Under the pieces are notes generated by a model. The model saw only the letters and a program-made list of their open reading frames with translations. It was not told the origin of the DNA and made no database searches. The translations under genes and the position numbers were made by a program. Source: Beverwykella pulmonaria (taxonomy: Eukaryota > Ascomycota > Dothideomycetes > Pleosporales > Melanommataceae). From it: 64,000 nt of DNA. The DNA is taken from positions 210,608 through 274,607 of the forward strand of contig BCHH01000005.1 of assembly GCA_001599595.1 (NCBI GenBank). The letters run 5' to 3'. Position 1 is the stretch's first letter. Each line of letters starts with the position of its first letter. Below are positions 55,819-64,000 of this stretch, piece after piece.

Positions 55819-56325
55819 GATGGCAGTTGGCGCATTCGGGTTGCCACAGTGGCGGCTGGGACGTTGTGCCCAGGGCCGCGATCGAGATGCTGCTGTATGG
55901 CGTAAAGAACAGGCTCGCACAGGGCGCCCACTTGATGGAGAGGAGAAATGTGAAAAGGCAGAAAACTGGAGTTTGGTGATTGAATTCCGTAGACTAAAAA
56001 GCTCAAGGTGCCAATAGTGGGGTGCATATCAGCCCCCGCAACTACCGTACGGACCGGCCCTCGATAGCTCCGTCTCGAACTCTTATCGACGACCTCTCAT
56101 CATCACCTCCAACAATACATCATCGCGTGTATACTGATCACCAAGGAGCAGCTTGAGGTAAGGGAAGAGCAGGGTTGCGGAGCTTCTGAGTGAGCAAGAC
56201 TCGCGCCTTCGTCAAGCAAGGGATCACACCCAAACCACAACATCTGCGTCGAGCCTACTCGATTGGCACACAGTACACTGTCGCAAAGCGATAGCACGCA
56301 GTATGCTACGAATTATATCAACACC
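55819..56325. promoter_or_regulatory. bidirectional promoter region
   Basis: The 507-base gap between two divergent start codons (55818 minus, 56326 plus) must carry both promoters. No gene fits here. No TATA box or known operator could be assigned. Confidence 0.5.
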
Positions 56326-59300
56326 ATGGATCCTACCCAGGTCACGACTTTCGCTGCCTCCACGCTCCATATCTCTAGTCACGTCGATGCATGTGGTCGA
56401 GGTTTCATCACCCTTGTCGAGGCCCTAAAACAGGTCCCGCGTTTTGCAGACCAAACACGTCCAGAAATCATTGATGGCGAGTTTGATCGCTTCAAGATCT
56501 GGGCTGGAAATATCGCTGCTCATCGAAAGGGCCGACGTTCCTTGGAGTACAGGCTCCGCGATGCAGCCCACCTCAAAGCAGAAACTCATAACCTGCTGAC
56601 AGCCTTACAAGATGCCCTGGCAAACGGTCAGTATTTGGTCTGCCCCCTGTATTTCACAGGCTGACTTCATAGCCTTGACCATCGTAAATGGAGAGCGCAC
56701 GCCATGGGATGAAGCATCAGATTCAGATAGCGATTCCGAATCTGGCTCTGAACCATCAGGTGATGCTAAAAACAAGGATTTTCAGAACGACACAGAGCTC
56801 AAGCAACTTGCTGCCAGCATCAAGAACACAGTCACTTGTCTATTTCGGCTATCCATGGCCATTCGAGACCCTGCACCAAATAGTCAATCTCGAAGCTTCA
56901 TTACTGCCGACAAATCGTATTTCGAGGCATATGACATCTTGCACGTTCGGTCCAAATTCCCCCAGGCTGACGAGTATCTGACTGAAAGGCTTGGGCGGGC
57001 AATTTCCGGAAGACGACAGTACCTAACGTACCGAAATGAACATCATCAGAAGCTGATGAAGAACATGGAAAAAATTGGCTTTGAGGGACCAAGAACGGAA
57101 CATACAACAAATAGCACAGAGGCATCGCCAATACCAGTTACAGGACCCGAGATAAATTCTGTGATGGACGATGGCGAAGACACTTTCTCTCAAACTTCAT
57201 ATGCTACATCCGTAAATGCTACGATTAGGGTTCCACCAATGCCCAAAGAGGCTCGGGAGAAGGAGCACTTCGAATGTCCTCTCTGTTACATGATTGTATC
57301 CATTCATACGACGGCGGCATGGAAGTATGCGCAATCCCTCTTTTCCAAATACCTGCATAACTAAGGTTGCTAGGCAACATGTCTACCGCGATTTGCATCC
57401 ATTCTGCTGCACTTTTGAGCACTGCAATACTGCGGATCGTCTCTATGATTCTCGAAGAGCGTGGTATACGCACGAGCTTGCGCACAAGACATCCTGGCAA
57501 TGTGTTGAAAGGTGCAATGAGTCTTTTCGCTCAGAAAATGACTTCATCGTCCACGTACAGGCTAAGCATCCCGATCGTGCCGCTGCTAATATGATTTCAG
57601 CTCTCAAAAATATAGCTACAAAGAGTGCAGATCTATCGGAGCAGACAAAATGCTCTCTCTGTGCTAAGAGCATGACCCTGCGTGCTTTGCAGAAACATCT
57701 GGGCCATCATCAGGAACAGCTCGCTCTCTTTGCCCTCCCCCTGAATGTGGATAATACGGAAGACGACCTACAGGAGGATGAAGCCGATATCCAAGTGGAG
57801 GTGAATAAATGGCAAGATGACGAACTTTCAGACGTGAGCGATACTGCCGACGTTAGGGACGACGACCAGCACGAATTGGCTATTATTAGCCAACCGGAAC
57901 TAGATATGTCTGGCGCTTCTGGAAAACCACCACTCGTGCTCAGCAGAAACAGACGCCAAGATAACTTGTTTGACGATGATGCAACAAAGAAGGAGGTGGA
58001 TGCCAAGGTCTCTGAACTCGAGTCACTTATCATTTCTCAACAAGATACTCATATCCAGAGGGATGCGCAGAAACAGAAATCCGCTACTGTAACCGCAGCC
58101 ACGGCGGATGAGGCAAAGAAAAAGGGAGATGAAGACAAACTTGCGAAACTCGAAAAGATCATTCTAGCTCAGATGGATGAGCCAGTGAAACGTGAAGCGG
58201 CAGCAGACGCAGCGCAGAAGGCCGACAAGGCCGATTCCGACTCAAAGGCTGCCGAAGATGCTGCCGAGAAGAAGGCTGCGGCAGAAGCTGCGGCTCTGTT
58301 GCTCGATGCAGCAAAAAAGGCTCGGGAGGAAGCTGAGGCGAAAGCGGCTCAAGAGACTGAAGAAACCAAGGCTGCTAACGAAAAGGCGATAAGTGAGTTT
58401 AAGGCTGCTGCTGAAGAGCTCGAGAAGGCAAAGAAAGCTGCCGAGGAAGAAGCTGCGAAGCTAAAGCCTTCGGACGCACCGAAGTCCCCGATCAAGTTTA
58501 AAGATGCCGTTGGCCGAAAGTTCAGCTTCCCTTGGCATCTGTGCAAGACTTGGAAGGTGTGTGACAACAAGTAATTTCTCATGAGACAATATTTAATAAT
58601 TTTATAGGGAATGGAGGAACTAATTAAGCAAGCTTTTCTCCATGTTGAAGTCATCGGCCCGCACGTGAATGAAGGACACTACGATCTTGTCGGGCCTGAC
58701 GGTGAGATCATCCTCCCTCAGGTTTGGGAGACCATGGTCCAACCCGATTGGGCCATTACAATGCACATGTGGCCTATGCCTGAGCCTCCACCACCACCGC
58801 CACCTCTAGAGCCAGAAATCAGACCTCCGGTTATTCAGGAGATTATCACACATCATCGGCACATTGACCATGGTAGGGTAAATCCACAAAATTGGAAAGT
58901 CGCACTTCTCATGATTTTGTAGGTGTGGAACGAGCTCGATCGCCAACCCCGCCCCCCCAAGAGTCGGCGAATCCTGAGGTCATGCCACCTCCCGATTTCG
59001 ATCATCGACCACAAAAGAAGAAGACTGTAAAGGGCGCAGAGAATAGGCGTTCGTCTAATCATCACATGCAACCCCCGATGATGCAAATGCCTCTTCCTCC
59101 GCCACCGCCACCTTCGCCCCCTCTGATGCGAGCGGGTACGGCATCTACAATCGCTGAGCTGTCCCACCCGCCTACACCAGCTGACACTGGAAGCTACCTG
59201 GTCCAGCGGCGACGATCTTCAATAAGACAAGGACCTCGTCCACTTAAATCTGAGATCGTCACCCATCAGGTTGGTTCTGTCGAGTCGAACGACATCGCCA

Positions 59301-60007
59301 TTGAGTCTCCAGTTTCAGATATAGGCACTGAACATGTTCCGATCCCAGCCGATTATAGCGTCGACGAAGGTTTTGATGAGGATCAGGAGGAGATGACACG
59401 TCAAGCCTGGAAGTCACTGCGAGCTACTCGCGAGTTGAAGGAAGAGCAACGGCTGGAGAGCCTCAGACAGCAGGCGGAAGAGGAGGAGAGATTAGAATTG
59501 GAAAGTTCAAAGCTTGATGCAGACGTCATTCGACAAGTAGCATTTGGAAGAGCGCAAGCACAAACTCGAGCAGAAGCACAAGACGCGGACCATGAAAATC
59601 CGCATGAATATGAACGGTATAGGCAGCAGACCGGTTTACCTCCAGCGCACTTCGCGTCAGAGAATGACGACCTCATTGATGCCGATGTCACTTCTCCGAA
59701 GGTCAGAATGTATCCTGGCATGCACCTACTGCAGGCACAAGCTCAAGCAGAAGCACAAGGTGCAAACAGTGAGAACCGACTCTCCTGCACACAGTGCTCC
59801 GCAACCTTCACTGGAATGTGGACATCCGGAAATTTAGCTCGCCATATGAAAAGCCAGCACAGCAACACTCAAACACACTGCAATGTCTGCGGCAAAAATT
59901 TCGAAAGAACAGACTCCCTGCTCAAACATCAAAGGGAATGTCGCCAGGAACTTGGAATAGCACCAGCCATGCCGCGAAAGAAGCCCAACGAGTCTATCTT
60001 AGAGTAG
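56326..60007 (+). CDS. large C2H2 / coiled-coil / ubiquitin-like domain protein
   Basis: Predicted 1161-residue protein from five exons: 56326-56626, 56673-57324, 57374-58556, 58608-58872, 58923-60007. Introns of 46-51 nt are GT-AG and phases are consistent. Residues 1-260 form a helical N-terminal domain typical of fungal NLR-like proteins (STLHISSHVDACGRGFITLV). A set of C2H2-like Cys/His modules follows at about 308-450 (FECPLCYMIV, PFCCTFEHC, WQCVERCNESF, KCSLCAKSM, ending GHHQEQLALFALP). An Ala/Glu/Lys coiled-coil lies at about 560-690. A ubiquitin-like domain spans about 690-770 (FKDAVGRKFSFPWHLCKTWK, GMEELIKQAFLHVEVIGPHV, GHYDLVGPDGEIILP). Pro-rich and Glu/Arg-rich segments then lead to two C-terminal C2H2 fingers (1087-1140). 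Pathway unknown; the layout suggests a signalling scaffold. Partial internal repetition (RAQAQTRAEAQ / LQAQAQAEAQ) occurs near 1000-1080. Confidence 0.85.
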
Positions 60008-60451
60008 CAATCCGACCGATGTTGTTAATCTAGAATTAGAATGAGAAAGAGAAACCTAGATGCTCGCCCGGAACTATGGACGGATAAGTTTTTTTCTTCA
60101 TTTCTTTTCGTTTTTTTTTTGGTATGATGGTTGTATTTCTCTGGCCTTAGTTTTTCTTCTGCCAAAAAGTCCGTGAGCCCTTGTTTCGTTTGTGAGTACA
60201 TTCTCTACTTGTCGGGTAGGCATTTTGGTTTCATCTAGGAGTAGTAACCACTAAATGTCTCTTGCTATAGTGGCTATGTTCGTTTTAATATCGTTACACT
60301 GTTCTTTCATCCATTCTCTAATGTTTCGTAACGAAGTGACGTTGAAAGTCCGCATGAATATAGAGGGTGCACGCTTAGGCACAAAGAGACGTTCGCTGAA
60401 TCCAGCGGCCACACTATCCTGAAAGCTACAACACATCAGCTGCAGCGACCG
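60008..60451. other. intergenic 0.44 kb
   Basis: T-rich DNA at about 60090-60120 fits 3'-end processing of the upstream gene. No gene recognised. Confidence 0.4.
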
Positions 60452-61095
60452 ATGCAGAAGAAGGCGGATAGGCAAGGTGAGCATGCGCCATTTGCGAGTG
60501 TGTTTTTTCTATCTGATTGTAGCAAGGCAAATTCCCTACACTCGAAAGCACGAGCAACAGCAGCGGAACTAATGACGACGATGACTACGACAGCGTCAAT
60601 CACACAACGTGGCTCATACGCAAGCGGAAGCGCTCTTCGTCAGCCAAGCGACACAGTCGAACGTCGAATACGACATCGAGTGACGACAGCACCAAAGAAA
60701 GTGGTGATCGCGGCCGCCATCTTGGAAGCAACAAGCGACAAATGTCAACCGCATGCCCCTATCGCCGGCACAGACATAAGCGGAAGGGCAATCGCGGCAT
60801 TACGGACGAGGATGACGAATACGAGGTAGAGAGGATCCTCAATGCCCGTGTCAATCGCGGAAAGCTACAGTATCATGTCAAATGGCTTGGGTATGAGGAA
60901 GATCCGGTGTGGTACGACGCGACCAACTTCAAAAATAGCCCGCACAAGCTCCATGATTTCCACGCGGCCAACCCTATCCGCCCAGGGCCTCCAAAAAAGC
61001 TTGATTGGTGGGTACGGTGTTGGGAGGAGGACAAAGATTCAGACGGCCATCATGATGACAATAAGCCTAAGAACAGAGAGAGGGTAGCAAGTTAG
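60452..61095 (+). CDS. small chromodomain protein
   Basis: Predicted 197-residue nuclear protein. Exon 1 (60452-60476, eight codons) and exon 2 (60527-61095) are joined by a 50-nt GTGAGC...GCAAG intron. Without this splice the long second-exon frame, which is clearly protein-like upstream of its first ATG (SSGTNDDDDYDSVNHTTWLI, RKRKRSSSAKRHSRTS), has no start. The chromodomain lies at about 105-160 (DEYEVERILNARVNRGKLQY, HVKWLGYEEDPVWYDATNFK), with the methyl-lysine aromatic cage positions filled by Y107, W128 and Y131. A basic Lys/Arg stretch (RRHRHKRKGNRG) precedes it. No chromoshadow domain or catalytic domain is present. Binding of methylated histone H3 is likely from the cage; the specific mark is unknown. 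Origin from a chromovirus integrase tail is possible, but the intron and acidic N-terminus argue for a host gene. Confidence 0.75.
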
Positions 61096-61608
61096 AGAAC
61101 GGAAAATTGGGATAGATAGGGGCCTGTGATCTTAATATGGCTCTTCACAATTCTTTTTCTCCATCTCGCCAATATGACGCTCTTTTACACTTTCCCTAAT
61201 AAGTTAATGTGTTACTTCATTAACTTGAGTGATTGCAAAGGCAGCGAGTAACGTTATACGCTAGGAGCGGAAACGCTCTCCGCCAGCTACAAAAGCCATT
61301 CCCCTCCCGCGCCAGGAACATCTAAGCGATGTCACCAATCGTGAGCGCAAGCGAGGACTGCTTCCTTGAGAGCGGGCGTGAGTTTTTCCTTGAGCGCGGG
61401 CGTGAGTTTTTCCTTTTGTTGTTCTCCAGTTCTCCACTCACCACCTTACACTTCGTGGGGGCGACCATGCGAGTGTGGAAGACTAGTTATGTAGATTTGG
61501 GGTAAATGAATAGGCATGACTGACGGTGCGCTGTGACGATATTGTGGACCTTGCGCATTTGCATGGTCGGCTGGGGTTGTATTGGGCCCTTTGCTACTCG
61601 CTAGCAAC
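61096..61608. other. convergent intergenic region with a short tandem duplication
   Basis: Contains two adjacent copies of a 24-base unit (GAGCGCGGGCGTGAGTTTTT plus CCTT) at about 61370-61415. No gene recognised. Confidence 0.5.
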
Positions 61609-62437
61609 CTAACGAGCTGCATACTCAGCAATTGGGACGTAACCGCGGCCGTCGTTCTCGTCATCACTGACTTTGAGAAAGGGGCTCTCATCAGGTCTAT
61701 TGTACTCGTCGTCTAAGAAGCCGTCGGGGAACTCTAGCTTGACTACACAGAAACATTAACTCTAAAGATGGAAATAGCACTAAAGAATATACCAAGGACT
61801 AAGCTACAGCTATTCATCTTGCCCTTACCGCCATGCACGCAGTTAACGCAGGCTCCATTGTGCACCAGATTCCCATCGCCGTTCTTAAGCTGTCTGCACG
61901 TTGAAACTTTCTTATTGGCCGCCTCGGCGCAATTAGAGCACGGGTTCTGGACGACTGTAGCTCCCCGCATTGCCTAATAGTATAGAGCATTGAGGCGGTG
62001 GGTCACCACGTTCGTGGTGGTGATGTGTCGCTCTTCCTTTTTCACGCTAGGGAGCAGGAGACTACCGATAGCTGCTGAGCGGCTGTCGGCATCAGTCAGT
62101 CGGACGACATCCGTTTCGCTTGAGGTGCGCACGCGGTCAATGCAACCAGCGGTGATGTGGTTGAGGGATTGCTGGCGGAGATTGTCGCGGACTACGCGCA
62201 GCACATCTTGAAGGTGTTGAAGGGTTCGCTTGTCTGGCGCCTTGTCGCGTGCTTCGTTGACTAGAGAAAATGTCAGTAAAGTTTACTTTGCAAGCGCTTG
62301 TGAGACTTACGCTCCACTAAGAAGTTTCCCCATCCTGCACCGTCCTCCTCCCAATGAGCGCGCTGCTGCTCCTGCTGTTCCGTCCCACCGCCCGGGGCCC
62401 TAGCACTAGCCAATGTGTAGTTGTTGCTTGCAGACAT
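61609..62437 (-). CDS. Cys-rich DUF3716-like protein
   Basis: Multi-exon minus-strand gene. Exon 1 is 62437-62311 (MSASNNYTLASARAPGGGTE). A 50-nt intron with branch CTGAC leads to exon 2, which starts at 62260 (ARDKAPDKRTLQHLQDVLRV). A Cys module follows at about 61950-61829 (NPCSNCAEAANKKVSTCRQL, GACVNCVHGG). After a GTAAGG...TGTAG intron (61828-61743) the last exon, 61742-61609, encodes an acidic tail (EFPDGFLDDEYNRPDESPFL). The CxxC...C...CxxC spacing resembles DUF3716, a fungal Cys cluster that probably binds zinc. Exon 2 runs into an in-frame TAG at 61976-61974 unless spliced. A GTGAAA donor at about 62045 with acceptor TATTAG (61974) or a GTAGTC donor at 62065 with acceptor at 61955 both restore frame, and I cannot choose. 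Gene likely, exact protein uncertain. Confidence 0.62.
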
Positions 62438-63245
62438 TGTAGCAATTTTGGGCAGTTAAATGAGAGAATGTGACAAGAATCAGGGAGGGGAATGGGTGAC
62501 AAAGCTTAAAACGAGCATATGAAGCTTTGAGAAGTGAGGTGTAATGTAATAGATTAAGGAGGGTAGTTTGACAATTTGAGCAGAGGCAACTATATGAGGC
62601 GGTGAAGTGAAGTGAAGTGAACAGGAAGCTGGTTAAACCCTCATACTCTCTATTATGGGCGCCGGTGAAGGCGAAGGTGAACGAAAGGCGGCGATGAGAC
62701 CGTGGGATCTCCTTCCGGGCAGTCGTTGCACGCGCGAGGCCCTTGGTTTATTGGCGTTCTGGCAAGTGTGTCAGCAATCAGGAGGGAAACACAAGAAGTC
62801 CTTACCTCACGATTTCTAGATGGAGATTCCTCCTTTGTTCTGCGCTCAGGTCATGGCTATGATCTTCGCACCGGTATTACAGTCACCATCGTTTGGCCTG
62901 ACATGCAGAATATATAGTTTGTTGCCTTTTCCGGCGCGCCCATAATTGACGAGGATGGCTCTCCTCCGTGCTCCAGATATACCCCTTATCGTCCTGGTCT
63001 CTGGGCTCAAAACCGGCGTTCAACTTCGCAAAGTCGGCTTCGCCAATGTTTACATCCCAAGCCGCGGTCGCAGGCTCCAGCATGACGTATGTGCAATTCA
63101 TGACCCCGGGAGGCTTTTTGCGGGCGGGCTTGATACTGCTGGGTACAGGCAAGCCACCGAGAGTTATTGAGAACCAATGATGGAAGAACCTCGATCAAAG
63201 ATTAGGAAGCACATGAACGCCTGCGTATTCCACTAGATACCATCT
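62438..63245. other. intergenic 0.8 kb with weak open frames
   Basis: A minus-strand frame at 62883-63152 (EPATAAWDVNIGEADFAKLN) and overlapping plus-strand frames at 62946-63180 exist, but none has a domain, splice support or a good start. Short GTGAA repeats occur at about 62604-62622. Confidence 0.4.
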
Positions 63246-64000
63246 CTACGGAGATCTCCCCGCATAATCCATGACTTGCGTCCACCGCGGCCCATCAATA
63301 TGCACTTTAACGCCCACTGTTTCAGCCTCTGGAACCAATCTCTCACATCGGGCTTTGTAAGCCTTATCCGCATTCCATGGGTTCCACACACGAATCTCTT
63401 TGAGAGAAGGCAACTGAGCGGCCTTTTTCTCTGCAAAACCTTGGAACATGGTTTCAAGAGTGCGGTCGTGCTGTTGCGGCTTCGGCTTGAACACTTGAAC
63501 CCCATCGTTCATCTCTAACTCGCCCGTGGAATTGTCACCGTCGTCATCACGTCCCCAATCTTCAGAGCTGAGGAACAGCCTCGTGACCGAAGGAGGGACT
63601 AGACCACACATCAGGAGATTGACATGAGACTGGTCTGCATCCGCTACAGAGTCCGTTCCAATACTCTCTTTGGCCTCAAGGTGGGTGGCGGACCTAATCA
63701 CGCATGTTGCAAGGTCAAGAGGGATCTCTAGCTTATGCAGACGCGGAAATTCGCGCAAGTTCGCTGTACCAAGGGCAATTTTGCCGCTAAAGTCGTGTTT
63801 TGTGATGGACAACTCTTTGAGATGGCTGCCTGCCTCCTTGCCGATGGTTGTGACAAGCTCGCAGATGTCCCAGATACGACTAAGTTGCTTTTCCGAGTGG
63901 GAGTAAACGAGCGTTCTCAGGCGCGGTGTGCAGCGCAAAAAGTGTTTCATGGCAGGACCGTCGATGTTGCTGCCACGCAAGTAGGCTACTTCCAGTGTCC
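63246..64000 (-). CDS. F-box/LRR-like protein, partial (5' end beyond window)
   Basis: C-terminal 250 codons of a larger protein whose N-terminus lies beyond base 64000. The frame is open to the edge (TLEVAYLRGSNIDGPAMKHF). The sequence has degenerate leucine-rich repeats (LRTLVYSHSEK, HLKELSITKHDFSG, FPRLHKLEIPLDLA, SLKEIRVWNPW), the pattern of the C-terminal half of fungal F-box proteins. The F-box itself is not in the window. A negatively charged insert (SEDWGRDDDGDNSTGELEMN) interrupts the repeats. Substrate unknown. Confidence 0.7.
   Translation of the reverse strand, partial: TLEVAYLRGSNIDGPAMKHFLRCTPRLRTLVYSHSEKQLSRIWDICELVTTIGKEAGSHLKELSITKHDFSGKIALGTANLREFPRLHKLEIPLDLATCVIRSATHLEAKESIGTDSVADADQSHVNLLMCGLVPPSVTRLFLSSEDWGRDDDGDNSTGELEMNDGVQVFKPKPQQHDRTLETMFQGFAEKKAAQLPSLKEIRVWNPWNADKAYKARCERLVPEAETVGVKVHIDGPRWTQVMDYAGRSP

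Noticed and set aside
62883..63152. 89-codon minus-strand frame
   Set aside because: Protein-like in part, but plus-strand frames are equally open and no start, splice or domain evidence supports it.

Overview
The window is nuclear DNA of a filamentous ascomycete, most likely a dothideomycete of the Pleosporales type. The evidence is short spliceosomal introns of about 45-75 nt (GTRAGT donors, CTGAC/CTAAC branch sites), a Zn(II)2Cys6 regulator, and fungus-restricted families (HET, DUF1996, DUF2985, DUF6594, DUF7580, fungal GH27 and GH62). GC-balanced coding blocks alternate with AT-rich, gene-poor blocks that hold decayed transposons. No rRNA, tRNA or CRISPR was found. All product names are sequence-reading calls; no database search was run.

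1-25 kb (core-like). A (TG)n tract and degenerate repeats open the window. Then come an MFS monocarboxylate-type transporter and a large Zn2Cys6 regulator (both minus), a small secreted protein that is over one quarter methionine (11.6-12.1 kb), tRNA-splicing endonuclease subunit Sen15, a small GPI-type cell-surface protein, a DUF2985 membrane protein with a GC-AG intron, a proline-rich glycine-zipper protein, an F-box-like protein and a DUF6594 membrane protein.

25-63 kb (accessory-like). Genes resembling fungal nonself-recognition or NLR-accessory proteins occur one after another: a SAM-like/P-loop ATPase with duplicated exon-intron units, a HET-domain protein, a broken multi-TM/ankyrin gene, an AAA+ ATPase, an intronless 1316-residue protein joining a stonustoxin-like N-terminus to a septin/AIG1-like GTPase, and a divergent pair (DUF7580 protein; C2H2/coiled-coil/ubiquitin-like protein). 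Between them lie an intact ten-intron DUF1996 secreted protein, a nonsense-broken GH27 alpha-galactosidase, a truncated GH62 arabinofuranosidase, Ty1/copia gag-protease and LTR remnants, and a Fot1/Pogo transposase fragment. A chromodomain protein, a Cys-rich DUF3716-like protein and an F-box/LRR-like protein cut by the window edge end the region.

Premature stops recur as TAG. Each is explained by one C:G to T:A change in a CpA context, the signature of repeat-induced point mutation (RIP), and this occurs in several single-copy-looking genes as well as in the transposons. The strongest candidates for new biology are the Met-rich secreted protein, the stonustoxin-like/GTPase fusion, the P-loop gene with homologous internal introns, and the clustering of NLR-like genes.
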